Positions 24,674 through 33,577 of a stretch of 64,000 nucleotides of DNA are shown here, in pieces. The translations under genes and the position numbers were made by a program. Origin of the DNA: Pseudovibrio zosterae. Its GTDB lineage: Bacteria; Pseudomonadota; Alphaproteobacteria; Rhizobiales; Stappiaceae. The stretch lies in contig NZ_JAWXVZ010000002.1 of NCBI RefSeq assembly GCF_033843645.1, positions 62,001-126,000 of the forward strand. The letters are read 5' to 3'. A model generated the notes under the pieces. That model made no database searches and was not told the DNA's origin. It saw only the letters and a program-made list of their open reading frames with translations. Numbering within the stretch: the stretch's first letter is position 1; each line of letters opens with the position of its first letter.

Positions 24674-25375
24674 ATGGCAACGACAATTTACGATTGGCCT
24701 GAGGATTTACTTCCGGGGTCTTATCAATTCTACCCGGTTTTTCAAACGACAGACCGGGCAGAGGCGACGAACGGTTTCTCACGCTCGCTTGGTTATGTTG
24801 CGGCATCTTGGCGTCTAAAGCTTGAGAATATCCCGCAGTATACCAGTGATCAGGTTCGCAAGCTTCGTAAAATCGTGGGATACATGGGGGGCGATACGCA
24901 GCTAGTGCGCATACGCCTCCCAGACCTCTACGGCGCAGGCGGACGCCTCACGCAAGAGAAATACGACATTGACCAAAGACGCAAGCAATACCCGAAAGGC
25001 GAGCCTTTTAGCGATGGCACGTTTTTCGATGACGGGTACGGCTTCGCGATTGAGAGCGACTACACCCAGTTTCTGGAACAGGACTCAGGGCTAAATGACC
25101 AGCGTCTCTATGTGTCCGGCCTGACCCTTCCTGAGGGCGTCTACGTGTCGATTGACGATTTCATGTACACGGTCGTAGACACCAGCACACCGGGGCAGAT
25201 CGACATTCGCCCGCCACTGCGTAAAGCCGCGACGGCGGGAACGGCGATTGAATCCGAGCCTGTTTTCATAGGCTACTGCATCACGTCAAACCCGGGCGCC
25301 TATTCTCTTAATTCGGCTGGTAACGGTAGGGTAACGCTTGAGTTTCAGGAAGACTTGCGGAGGCTCAGAGAATGA
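24674..25375 (+). CDS. Distal tail protein (gpM-like position)
   Basis: A 233-residue, beta-rich protein directly after the tape measure gene. It opens with a conserved-looking DWPEDLLPGSYQFYPVFQT segment and has QLVRIRLPDLYGAGGRL and later GYCITSNPGAYSLNSAG. No named domain is certain, but the order tape measure, this gene, L-like, K-like, J-like mirrors lambda, so it is probably the first tail tip component. Confidence 0.6.
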   Translation: MATTIYDWPEDLLPGSYQFYPVFQTTDRAEATNGFSRSLGYVAASWRLKLENIPQYTSDQVRKLRKIVGYMGGDTQLVRIRLPDLYGAGGRLTQEKYDIDQRRKQYPKGEPFSDGTFFDDGYGFAIESDYTQFLEQDSGLNDQRLYVSGLTLPEGVYVSIDDFMYTVVDTSTPGQIDIRPPLRKAATAGTAIESEPVFIGYCITSNPGAYSLNSAGNGRVTLEFQEDLRRLRE

Positions 25376-25947
25376 ATTTCGAGCCCGTCATTGAAGAAGC
25401 CCTTAAGGGAAGCTCCACACCTGTCCTTATCCTGATCGAGGCGCACTACAAGAGCGTGACGCACTACTATCACAATGGCGTCGGGTTTGTTCAAGATATT
25501 GAGGGCCGAAAGTATACCGGGCTAGGCGGCAGGGCCTCTATCGGCAACCTTCAGGCCTCGACACTCGGCAAGTCGCGCAAAAACACTGTTACACTGGATC
25601 TGAGTAACACGGACATTCAATTTCTATTCGAGGAACAGCAGGACGAGGTTAAAGGCCAACTCTTCAAGTTCTTCATCCAGTTTTTTGGAGAGGGCGAAGA
25701 CTATGCCAAGCCCTTAGGTCCTCGCTATGGGATCTATACCGGTATTGGTGACAAGCTAACCAAGAGAATGCTCGGCCCTAATCGTCGCGAGATCACCTTA
25801 CACCTTGAAGATAGGTTTTCACGACAGCGCCAACCTTCGCTTAACCGAGTGACGCGAGAGAGCATGCAACAACGTGATCCTGACACGAGCGGATTTGACT
25901 ACGTGATGACGCTCGAAGACAAAGTGTTCAACTTCTACCAAGCATGA
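25372..25947 (+). CDS. Tail tip protein (gpL-like position)
   Basis: A 191-residue protein overlapping both neighbours by four bases. It includes IEAHYKSVTHYYHNGVGF and TVTLDLSNTDIQFLFEE, with a beta-barrel look similar to DUF2163-type tail proteins. The position before a K-like peptidase gene suggests a tail hub or tip component. The family call is uncertain. Confidence 0.55.
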   Translation: MNFEPVIEEALKGSSTPVLILIEAHYKSVTHYYHNGVGFVQDIEGRKYTGLGGRASIGNLQASTLGKSRKNTVTLDLSNTDIQFLFEEQQDEVKGQLFKFFIQFFGEGEDYAKPLGPRYGIYTGIGDKLTKRMLGPNRREITLHLEDRFSRQRQPSLNRVTRESMQQRDPDTSGFDYVMTLEDKVFNFYQA

Positions 25948-26339
25948 CAGATCAACTTTCGGCCTACTTGGCCCAAGAGCGACTGCGACCCTTCGAATGG
26001 GGGCAGCGCAACGGGGATTGTTGCCTATTTGCCTTTGGCTGGACCGCTGAGGCATGGGGCATTGACCCGCGCCCTGCGCATTGGGGCAAGTACAGCACTG
26101 AGGATCAGGTCATCGCGTATGTGAAGACCTTAGGCGGGCTTCCTGCCATCCTCAAGAGCCACTACGGCTCACCTGTAAACGACGATCCGAGACGCGGCGA
26201 TATCGCGCTCTTAGACACGCCTCAGGGCCTTCTTGGGGCGATCTGTTCCGGCGGCGCGTTTTGGTTCCGATGCAACAGAACAGGCGTCGGTTTTATCCCC
26301 CTGAGACACGGTAAACCAACACACATTTGGAGGCGATAA
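25944..26339 (+). CDS. NlpC/P60-like tail peptidase (DUF6950-like)
   Basis: A 131-residue protein. FEWGQRNGDCCLFAFGWTAEAWG near residues 17-40 matches the Asp-Cys start of the NlpC/P60-like DUF6950 family, and GDIALLDTPQ follows later. In lambda the K protein in this place may cut peptidoglycan during DNA entry. It stops one base before the J-like gene. The catalytic Cys (26 or 27) is visible; the His partner is not certain. Confidence 0.7.
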   Translation: MTDQLSAYLAQERLRPFEWGQRNGDCCLFAFGWTAEAWGIDPRPAHWGKYSTEDQVIAYVKTLGGLPAILKSHYGSPVNDDPRRGDIALLDTPQGLLGAICSGGAFWFRCNRTGVGFIPLRHGKPTHIWRR

Positions 26340-26340
26340 A

Positions 26341-28500
26341 ATGCCATTTATCGGCGCGGCCATTGGCGCTATCGCTTCATTTGTGGCGGGCGCAGCGGCG
26401 ACCATTGCCGCAAGCTCATTCTTTGCGTCGTTCGTCACCTACGCGATTACCACGGCAATCTCTATCGGCCTTTCGTATCTGCTTAGCGCTGTCATGCAGC
26501 CAAGCAAGCCAGCAGCGCCAGACCCCTCAGATATTCAGCAGAATATCCGGCAGCGGGTTAAAAGCCAAAGGCGTCTCCATGGCACGACAAAAACAGGGTC
26601 TGTTTTGGTGTTTGCTGAGAAGCGGGCAGGGATTACCTATGTCTGGCACTATATCTGCGAAGGGCCTGTTGACTTCATAAAGTTCGAACTTGACGACGAA
26701 GAAGTAACTTTGAAGTCAAACGGTTATGTCTCATCTGGACCCAAGAAAAACCGCGTTCGCCTTGTCGCCTTTCCGGGCGTTCCGGGAGCCACGGACGAGA
26801 CAGACGCAGACTTTTTCAACGCCTTTCCAGAGCTTAACGACCCGGCCAAGCCATTTCGTCACATGGGATGTGCGATGGTCTTGCAGATGTGTAAGCAGGT
26901 TGCCAGGGAGGACATGGCAGACGTTTACCCCAACAACCTGCCGAAGCTAAAAGTGGTTGTGCGTCGGCTGGATGTTTACGACCCGCGCACGGACACCTAT
27001 GGCCCGACAAACAACGCGGCTTTATGTTTTCTAGATGAAGCTGCAGACATCTATCAGCTAGATCCCACGAGTAACACAGACTTTGACCTAACGTCATGGG
27101 CTGTATTTGCTAATCATTGCGCTGAAGAAGTGCCGCTTAAAAACGGCACGACAGAGCCACGCTACCGGGCTGACGGGATCATTGAGCGGGACCAAGAACC
27201 GGCGTCTCGCATGAATGAGTTGGCCAAGGCCTGCAACGGGTACCCGTATCTTGACTCTGAGATGAGGATCGCGGTTAAGAAGCGCGTAACAGCTTCCCAA
27301 GAGGCTGAAATGCGCCATGACAGGGGCGACATCGAGGCGATTGACATCGAGGGCGGGCGGACGCGTGAGGTCGAATGGAACATGGGAACGGCGTCCTATG
27401 TCCGGCCCGACAGTTTCCAGTCTGAAAACGTGATCTGGACCGAACCTAATTCCCTTGCCTCAGACGGGCAGACGATTGCACGAAACGAGCTAAAGCTAAT
27501 GATGGTGCAGTCTGTAACGCAGGCTCAGCGCCTTCTTAAGCTCAAGTGGCACGAAGAAAACCCACGTTTTGCTGGCAATCTTACACTTGGTCCGACAGGC
27601 CTGCGGCTTTTTGGTCGAAATACGACACTAGTAGACCTGACGCCAGAGGATGAAACGACATTTCTCGCCCGTTTCGACGGTGTTCAGCTTAACCCGTCAT
27701 CTATGCAATGCACGGTAAAGTATGTGTCGATCGATCCTTCGGCAGAAGATTGGGACCCTGAAGTGGATGAGCAGTCGCAAGAGCTTCAAGTGCCTGACTT
27801 GAGCCAAGAGTTGGAGGATATTCCTCTAGACTTCACGGCGTCTTACACTATAGGTGAGCAAATCGGAACCGGCTTTTTGGGTTCAAAGATATATTCCGCC
27901 ACCGCAAAGATATTCATCGTCGGCAATAGCGGCGTTGATGTTCCAGAGTACTATTCCCAAGAGGTTCAAGTTTACACTGAATACACCGACGATGAAGGAG
28001 AGCAGCGCGCTACATTCTACCCAGTAGAATACGATCAGGACACCAACACTGCAACCGCTGAGGTGAGAGCCTACAGCAGCTTCACGGGGGCAGATGGAAG
28101 CCGCGGTTACTTAGTCAGGGCGCGCAACAAGACGCCCGCTAACAGTTGGGACTGGCAAGAGCTGGGGCAGTTCACGGTTGTATTGAGCCCAACCGTCCCC
28201 GATGCTCCGGTTTCTGCTTCTGTGACTGACCAAACCGGACTCGTTGCTGGTATCGACTTCACGGCACCAGATGACGGGGCAGTACGTGGCTATCGTGTGT
28301 ATCGGAATACGTCAGATGACTTTGCGTCTGCAAACCTCGTTGTGACCGACCCAGCAAGCCGCAATCAGGTGATTAGCACCACGGACACGGTTCCTGCCGC
28401 AGGCGTCTACTACTATTGGGCTGTGATGATTGACCTGACCGGTACAGAGAGCACACCGCCAACGGCGATAACAGGCTCGCCGGTCACTATCACAGACTAA
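26341..28500 (+). CDS. Tail tip host-specificity protein (J-like)
   Basis: A 719-residue protein. An N-terminal hydrophobic region (about 1-55, with AGAAATIAASSFFASF and TTAISIGLSYLLSAVM) precedes a tail-tip core (SQRRLHGTTKTGSVLVF; WHYICEGPVDFIKFEL). Near 280-330 lie host-attachment-like segments with ELAKACNGYPYLD. The final 95 residues form a fibronectin III-like domain (PDAPVSASVTDQTGLVAGIDF). The order after the peptidase gene is that of lambda gpJ. It probably forms the tip and works with fibres from the 5-8.6 kb block. Confidence 0.78.
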   Translation: MPFIGAAIGAIASFVAGAAATIAASSFFASFVTYAITTAISIGLSYLLSAVMQPSKPAAPDPSDIQQNIRQRVKSQRRLHGTTKTGSVLVFAEKRAGITYVWHYICEGPVDFIKFELDDEEVTLKSNGYVSSGPKKNRVRLVAFPGVPGATDETDADFFNAFPELNDPAKPFRHMGCAMVLQMCKQVAREDMADVYPNNLPKLKVVVRRLDVYDPRTDTYGPTNNAALCFLDEAADIYQLDPTSNTDFDLTSWAVFANHCAEEVPLKNGTTEPRYRADGIIERDQEPASRMNELAKACNGYPYLDSEMRIAVKKRVTASQEAEMRHDRGDIEAIDIEGGRTREVEWNMGTASYVRPDSFQSENVIWTEPNSLASDGQTIARNELKLMMVQSVTQAQRLLKLKWHEENPRFAGNLTLGPTGLRLFGRNTTLVDLTPEDETTFLARFDGVQLNPSSMQCTVKYVSIDPSAEDWDPEVDEQSQELQVPDLSQELEDIPLDFTASYTIGEQIGTGFLGSKIYSATAKIFIVGNSGVDVPEYYSQEVQVYTEYTDDEGEQRATFYPVEYDQDTNTATAEVRAYSSFTGADGSRGYLVRARNKTPANSWDWQELGQFTVVLSPTVPDAPVSASVTDQTGLVAGIDFTAPDDGAVRGYRVYRNTSDDFASANLVVTDPASRNQVISTTDTVPAAGVYYYWAVMIDLTGTESTPPTAITGSPVTITD

Positions 28501-28524
28501 ATCACTCACACAACTGAATTCTAC

Positions 28525-28551
28525 GGCCTGCCACCTCGGCGGGCCTTTTTT
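28525..28551 (+). terminator. Intrinsic terminator before tailspike gene
   Basis: GGCCTGCC (28525-28532), loop ACCTC, GGCGGGCC (28538-28545) with one wobble and then six Ts. It separates the J-like gene from the spike gene, so spike expression would depend on read-through or its own promoter. Confidence 0.8.
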
Positions 28552-28563
28552 ATGGGGCAAGCA

Positions 28564-30585
28564 ATGGCTAAAGCACCAAGTGATATATGGTCAGGGAGCG
28601 CGCTCACCTTCAAGAGCGACATTGTAGAATGGGCTGACGAAAAGGATACAAAGCTATCGAAAATCAATCCAGACGGCACTGTACCATACACCGCTCAATC
28701 TGATATCGGCACAGAGGCAGACCACATTGATGGCAGCGTCCCTTCAAAAGTAGCGAATGTTATAGGTGTTTCTGCACGTATTGAGAGAGTCGTCAAGAGT
28801 GCGCAGCAGCTTGCATCGACGCCAGCCACTGAGCCCGCATATAGCGGCGGAGTCAACAACACCCCGACTACATCTGGTGACACTACTCTAGATGTTAATG
28901 CTATTTTCGCTTCTCAGAATAGCTTCTCCGAGTTTGTCCGCGCGGTAAACATCGGGTCAATCTACTCATGGGCGAAAGGGAATGTGAGCGGAAACTATTC
29001 GTCTCGCCAGTCCAATGCGTGGTCGCCACAGTCAGTAAATTTGGCATCTGAAGAGTGCTATGTTCGTAACGGCTTCCGTGGGGCAAACGTCTCTTCAATT
29101 TTCTCTGGTGCAGAAAACGAGACAGATGTAAACCTTGCTGCTAGATCCAGCATGGCAACAGGACGCTCAAGTGTTAATATCGCTACTTCCGGCGGCAGGG
29201 CTGGCCGTGGGTTTGGCGCTATGTTTACCCCTACTATCACTGGAGGAGAAATAACTGATCTCACCATTGATGCTGGCGGCGAAGATTATGAAGTGGGAGA
29301 TAGTATTGCCTTCTATGACCGTGCAGGGGCGGGAGCAGGAGCCACAGCTGAAGTAGCAAGTGTAGGTGCTTCTGGTGAGATTGTTACTGTGACAGTAACA
29401 GCACCCGGATCTTCATACTCTGAAATGGTTGACGTAGGCGTTGATAACGGTACTGGAGATTTCAGCGCCAACATCGCCGGGGTCAATTACCCAAGAGCTT
29501 ACGGCTTGGGGTCTGCGACTATTGCGTCAAGCGGATCTACAGCAGCCGGAGATAACAGCTGCGTATTCGCAGATCAGGACTCAGTGGCCTCAGGCCAAAA
29601 GGCATCTGTGTTCGCTTCATTGTCGTGCGAAGCTTCAGGTGATTACTCTTCTGTATTTGGATCTTCTGGATCAATTGCTTCAGGCACATTGTCATCCGTT
29701 TTTGCTGCAAACCTGTGTGAAGCCAATGGGTCGCAAAGCGTTGTGATGGGCAGACGTACGATCAACAACGACAATAGGTCATTTGCATTCGGAGACGCTG
29801 CCGCTGGTGCAACTTCAACAGCAAATAGGAAGTTTCAGATCCTAGCAAATGGTGACGTTCTGGCGGCTGGTACGTTTCAAGGATCTCATAGCTTTACTGA
29901 CTATGCTGAATATTTTGAAAATAATATTCTTGGAACAATTCCTCTTGGGACGCTGGTTGCCCTTGAGGGTAGCAAGGTCAGGCCCGCTGTATCTGGGGAT
30001 GATGTGTTAGGCTGTGTATCTGCTACTGCTATCGTTGCCACAGGTGACACGCCATTTACATGGCAGGGACGCTATGTGACTGGAGAATTTGGTGAGGTAA
30101 TTTATGACGATATACCGGATCCAGATCATCCGGAACTTATTCCAGATCCAGATCACCCAAAGAGGATCAAGAACCCAAACCACCCTCAGATAGAGAGCAT
30201 CCCTGTCTATGACGATGACGGATCTATCGTAGACTATCAGTCGGTAACTGTATCTCAAGAATGGATACTGAACCCCGACCCTGCGAGAATGGTCCAAAAT
30301 CCTAATCCAGCACCTATGATCAGTGTGCCAAGAGAGAATCCTGAGTACGACCCATCATATGAGAATATACCGCGATCAAAGCGGCCAGATGAATGGACAT
30401 GTGTCGGATTGCTTGGCCAGATCCACACAAGAGTTGATGGCGCCGTTGATGTAGGTGATTGGGTCCAGCCGTCTGATATTCCGGGGGTTGGCACTAAATC
30501 TGACACGAAAACAAGCGTCAAGTGCATGTCGATCAAAAAGCCATTCGACGGTGAGTTCGCCATAGCTCACTGCCTTTACAAATAG
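28564..30585 (+). CDS. Tailspike with YadA-like repeats and G2 autoproteolytic chaperone
   Basis: A 673-residue protein from the ATG at 28564 (an ATG at 28552 is also in frame). About 330-430 has repeats such as SVASGQKASVF, CEASGDYSSVFG and SIASGTLSSVFA, like the trimeric YadA head. After about 440, FTDYAEYFENNILGTIPLGTLVALEG matches the peptidase G2 intramolecular chaperone domain known from phi29 gp12, which trimerises and cuts itself off. A Pro-rich insertion with repeated PDPDHPE/NPNHP units at about 520-560 is unusual for that domain. Confidence 0.78.
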   Translation: MAKAPSDIWSGSALTFKSDIVEWADEKDTKLSKINPDGTVPYTAQSDIGTEADHIDGSVPSKVANVIGVSARIERVVKSAQQLASTPATEPAYSGGVNNTPTTSGDTTLDVNAIFASQNSFSEFVRAVNIGSIYSWAKGNVSGNYSSRQSNAWSPQSVNLASEECYVRNGFRGANVSSIFSGAENETDVNLAARSSMATGRSSVNIATSGGRAGRGFGAMFTPTITGGEITDLTIDAGGEDYEVGDSIAFYDRAGAGAGATAEVASVGASGEIVTVTVTAPGSSYSEMVDVGVDNGTGDFSANIAGVNYPRAYGLGSATIASSGSTAAGDNSCVFADQDSVASGQKASVFASLSCEASGDYSSVFGSSGSIASGTLSSVFAANLCEANGSQSVVMGRRTINNDNRSFAFGDAAAGATSTANRKFQILANGDVLAAGTFQGSHSFTDYAEYFENNILGTIPLGTLVALEGSKVRPAVSGDDVLGCVSATAIVATGDTPFTWQGRYVTGEFGEVIYDDIPDPDHPELIPDPDHPKRIKNPNHPQIESIPVYDDDGSIVDYQSVTVSQEWILNPDPARMVQNPNPAPMISVPRENPEYDPSYENIPRSKRPDEWTCVGLLGQIHTRVDGAVDVGDWVQPSDIPGVGTKSDTKTSVKCMSIKKPFDGEFAIAHCLYK

Positions 30586-30595
30586 CTGAGGCATC

Positions 30596-31405
30596 ATGAA
30601 AACAAACTTTCAATTAGTGATGGGCTGGGTAAGCCTGTCAGAGGGCGGCTATGTCGACGATCCGGCGGACCCCGGCGGGGCGACAAACCACGGCATCACA
30701 CGGCAGACGCTTTCGGAGTGGCGCGGGCACGCGGTGACTAAGGACGCTGTGCGGCTGCTGACAAAGGACGAAGCCGAGCAGATTTACAAAGCGCGCTACT
30801 TTGATCTTGTGCGCTTTGATGAGCTACCTGCGGGGCTTGATTATACCCTCGTTGACTTTGCGATTAACAGCGGGCCGGGCCGGGCTATCCGGTTCTTGCA
30901 GCGGGCTCTGAAGGTCAAGGAAGACGGTGTTTTCGGGCCGGTCACTATGACTGCGGTCGAGCATTGTTTGGCAATGGGAAACATGCCTGCTCTTATTGTC
31001 TCGATCAATGAGAAGCGGCTTGCTTTCATGCGCTCGCTGCGTCATTGGCCGCGATTTAAGAACGGCTGGACGCGGCGCGTCATGGGCGATGTAATGGGTT
31101 CTCAGCGTGACGATATCGGCGTTATTGACCGCTCTATCATGCTTTACAACCGGCATTACGGGCACCGTCAGGAAGTGCCGATCCCAGATCCAAAGCCAGC
31201 TAGGGGTAAGGCAGAAGGCAAGGCCAGCGCCAAGGCTCAGTGGCTATCGCAAGATGGCATGAGCAAGATTGCAGCCGCAGCGGGCACGCTTGGCAGTGCG
31301 TTCGCCGGTCAGCCGATCCTGCAATACGGTCTGGTAGCAATCGCGCTTGTGGGTCTTGGGTATCTCATCTATCGACAGACTCAAGCGGAGCCTGCCCATG
31401 CTTAG
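30596..31405 (+). CDS. Endolysin: GH108 muramidase with C-terminal membrane helix
   Basis: A 269-residue protein. The motif LSEGGYVDDPADPGGATNHG at residues 14-33 contains the family's catalytic Glu16, and a peptidoglycan-binding domain (about 90-170) follows (ALKVKEDGVFGPVTM). The final 25 residues are hydrophobic (YGLVAIALVGLGYLI), so the enzyme may be membrane-tethered through its C-terminus. It cleaves glycan strands at lysis. Spanin genes follow directly. Confidence 0.88.
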   Translation: MKTNFQLVMGWVSLSEGGYVDDPADPGGATNHGITRQTLSEWRGHAVTKDAVRLLTKDEAEQIYKARYFDLVRFDELPAGLDYTLVDFAINSGPGRAIRFLQRALKVKEDGVFGPVTMTAVEHCLAMGNMPALIVSINEKRLAFMRSLRHWPRFKNGWTRRVMGDVMGSQRDDIGVIDRSIMLYNRHYGHRQEVPIPDPKPARGKAEGKASAKAQWLSQDGMSKIAAAAGTLGSAFAGQPILQYGLVAIALVGLGYLIYRQTQAEPAHA

Positions 31406-31634
31406 CCTCTGGCCTAAATTGAAGACGTATGCAGCGCTCGCGGGCGCTTTTTTTGTGTCGGTTGGTCTGGTGGCGTGGCGGGCTTTTGTCGCCGGGAAAC
31501 AGGCGGAGAAGGGGCAGGAGGCGCGTGAGCGTCTCCAAGCCTCACAAGAGGCCAGAGAGGCGGAAAATGAAGTATCGAGCTATTCCGATAGCGCTGTTGA
31601 CCATGGTCTTTCTAGCTGGGTGCGCAAGCGGTAG
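31398..31634 (+). CDS. Putative inner-membrane spanin (Rz-like)
   Basis: A 78-residue protein starting inside the endolysin gene. One N-terminal membrane helix (about 10-28) precedes a Gln/Glu/Ala-rich coiled region (EKGQEARERLQASQEAREAE), the Rz-type layout. A lipoprotein gene is nested in another frame in its 3' part, which is typical of spanin pairs. The two would link the inner and outer membranes for the last step of lysis. Confidence 0.75.
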   Translation: MLSLWPKLKTYAALAGAFFVSVGLVAWRAFVAGKQAEKGQEARERLQASQEAREAENEVSSYSDSAVDHGLSSWVRKR

Positions 31635-31773
31635 CGCGTCATTCTGCGACATCGCGCGCCCCATTTACCTAGACAGCCTGACCGGCAAAACAGAAACAGA
31701 AAAACGGGACATCCTCGCACACAACCTCACAGGGGCAAAGCTGTGCGGGTGGAAGCCAGTAAAGGCCAAATGA
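31567..31773 (+). CDS. Putative outer-membrane spanin lipoprotein (Rz1-like)
   Basis: A 68-residue protein nested in the +1 frame of the upstream Rz-like gene. Its signal peptide ends in a lipobox (MVFLAGC), so Cys19 would be lipidated. The mature part is short, with two further Cys residues. Architecture and nesting fit an outer-membrane spanin partner. It overlaps the next gene by four bases. Confidence 0.75.
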   Translation: MKYRAIPIALLTMVFLAGCASGSASFCDIARPIYLDSLTGKTETEKRDILAHNLTGAKLCGWKPVKAK

Positions 31774-32051
31774 TGGACGAAACAGCTCGTGCCATTGGCA
31801 ACTTGGAGGGGGAAGTAAAATCCCTTCACTCGGCGCTAGAAGGCGTTACGGCGCACATGAGAGCGCAGGACGCCAAGAGAGACGCGCAAACGGCAGAGAT
31901 CAGCGCGCAGATATCGCAGCTTAATGAAACGATGGTCAAGCGAGAGAGCGAGCGCAAGGGTAGTCTGAAGGCGTATACCTTTGTCGCCACCGCTTCAGCT
32001 ACGGTTTCAGGGCTGGTTATCAAATTCCTGCCATTCATGCCGATGCGATAG
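31770..32051 (+). CDS. Small tail-anchored coiled-coil membrane protein (possible holin)
   Basis: A 93-residue protein from the ATG that overlaps the upstream stop. Residues 1-65 form a polar coiled coil (AIGNLEGEVKSLHSALEGV). Residues about 68-90 form one membrane helix (AYTFVATASATVSGLVIKF). Such C-anchored proteins in lysis cassettes can be holins or antiholins. I cannot tell which. Confidence 0.6.
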   Translation: MMDETARAIGNLEGEVKSLHSALEGVTAHMRAQDAKRDAQTAEISAQISQLNETMVKRESERKGSLKAYTFVATASATVSGLVIKFLPFMPMR

Positions 32052-32060
32052 GAGCCGCAG

Positions 32061-33293
32061 TTGACTAGACCAAGCGACGCGGACATTATCGCCGCGTATG
32101 ACAAAGTAGGAACAAAACAGGGCGCCTGCAAATACCTTCGAGCCCAAGGCTTCGAGATCCCGCGCACGACATTCCGGCGCCGCCTGAACCGCCTATCTCC
32201 AAACGGCGGCAATCCCCCGGCTGGGATGGAAACGCGCTCTGTGACCGTCTCAGAAGACGCGCAAGGCAATGTCAGGGGCCGGTCGATCAAATACGCAGAG
32301 GAACGGCCTCAGGACTTCGAGCCGGACACCGGGCTAGCGGTCAAAGGCCGATCTACGCTAGTCGATGGTGAAGGCCGGGTTATCCAAGAATGGATCAAGG
32401 AAGACCGGAAACGCCTTGATCCGGAGTTCATTGCACGTGAAATAATCGACGCTTTCAAAGCCGATCTACCACGCGCGGCCGCAGTTGAACCGCCCCGGCC
32501 GGGCGACTCTGACCTGTGCGCCACCTATGTTCTGACTGACTATCATCTGGGTATGCTAGCAGATGAAGATGAAACGCGGGTCGCAGACTGGGATATGGAC
32601 AAAGCCGAGGACCTGATTGTGAAGTGGTTCGGCGCTGCCATTGATCAGGCTCCGGCCGCTAATACGGCCGTACTTGCACAACTTGGCGATTTCCTGCATT
32701 GGGACGGTCTAGCGGCCGTAACTCCAACGAGCGGGCACCTTCTAGACGCTGACACACGTTGGCATAAGCTTGTGAGGCGGGCGCTCTCAATCGTGCGCCG
32801 GATTGTGCAGGCAATGCTTGAAAAACACGGGCAAGTCCGCCTTGTATGGGTTTCCGGTAACCACGACATGTCGAGCTCGGTCATGATGCGTGAGTTCTTG
32901 TCTGTGCTCTACGAGCATGAGCCAAGGATCAGCGTAGACACTACGGCCGACTTGTTCCACGCCTTCGAGTTTGGCAATACGTCTCTGTTTTTCCATCACG
33001 GGCACCGGCGCGGCGTTAATCAAATCGCGCAGACCATGGCGGCAAAGTTCAGGGACATCTACGGCCGGACAAAATACAGCTACGCGCATATCGGGCATTT
33101 CCACCACAAGGACCAAATAAAAGCCAAGGAAGACAGTCTTATGGAAGTGGAGCAACACCAGACTCTAGCCCCGGCCGACGCGCATAGCGCGACATCTGGC
33201 TACCTGTCCAAGAGGTCGGCGCAGGTCATCACATATCATCGAGAGTATGGCGAAACAGGGCGCCTAACAATACGGCCGGAGATGGTTTTATGA
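32061..33293 (+). CDS. HTH-linked calcineurin-like metallophosphoesterase
   Basis: A 410-residue protein starting at TTG after GGAG (six-base gap). The N-terminal 45 residues read as an HTH (IIAAYDKVGTKQGACKYLRA; PRTTFRRRLNRL). From about 150 the phosphoesterase motifs appear in order: TDYHLG, LGDFLHWD, SGNHD, HHGHRRG and GHFHH, a full set of metal ligands. Calcineurin-like enzymes cleave phosphodiesters in nucleic acids or nucleotides. The nearest use in phages is DNA or RNA processing. It is followed by an overlapping nucleotide hydrolase gene. Confidence 0.8.
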   Translation: MTRPSDADIIAAYDKVGTKQGACKYLRAQGFEIPRTTFRRRLNRLSPNGGNPPAGMETRSVTVSEDAQGNVRGRSIKYAEERPQDFEPDTGLAVKGRSTLVDGEGRVIQEWIKEDRKRLDPEFIAREIIDAFKADLPRAAAVEPPRPGDSDLCATYVLTDYHLGMLADEDETRVADWDMDKAEDLIVKWFGAAIDQAPAANTAVLAQLGDFLHWDGLAAVTPTSGHLLDADTRWHKLVRRALSIVRRIVQAMLEKHGQVRLVWVSGNHDMSSSVMMREFLSVLYEHEPRISVDTTADLFHAFEFGNTSLFFHHGHRRGVNQIAQTMAAKFRDIYGRTKYSYAHIGHFHHKDQIKAKEDSLMEVEQHQTLAPADAHSATSGYLSKRSAQVITYHREYGETGRLTIRPEMVL

Positions 33294-33577
33294 GTGGACT
33301 TAAAGACGATAAGTTGAAGCCTATGCCAGCGCTTCTTTTTGTGTCGCTGGCACGGCCTCTAGCGCAAGTGGTGGACGTTCTCACATTCGGGGCCCGTAAA
33401 TATGCCCCTGATAACTGGTCAAAGGTTGAAAAGGAGCGCTATTGGGATGCGCTCTATAGGCATCTAGGCGCGTTCCATCGCGGCGAAAAGGAAGATCCTG
33501 AAACCGGCATTCATCACCTTGCACACGCCGCCTGCAATATCCTATTCCTTCTCTGGCATGAGACGAGTGAAGACTAG
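33290..33577 (+). CDS. MazZ/DUF5664-like dATP/dGTP diphosphohydrolase
   Basis: A 95-residue protein. FGARKYAPDNWSKV, RYWDALYRHLGAFHRGEKED and ETGIHHLAHAACNILFLL match the family called dATP/dGTP diphosphohydrolase (DUF5664), which includes MazZ of 2-aminoadenine phages. It would cut purine deoxynucleotides to the monophosphate. The start overlaps the metallophosphoesterase stop by four bases. No PurZ gene is seen here, so base replacement is not implied. The stop overlaps the convergent gene by four bases. Confidence 0.8.
   Translation: MSGLKDDKLKPMPALLFVSLARPLAQVVDVLTFGARKYAPDNWSKVEKERYWDALYRHLGAFHRGEKEDPETGIHHLAHAACNILFLLWHETSED

Noticed and set aside
33290..33577. Evidence for a 2-aminoadenine (Z) genome
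   Set aside because: Only a MazZ-like gene is present. No PurZ, DatZ or special polymerase is seen in the window, and DUF5664 proteins are widespread in phages with normal bases.
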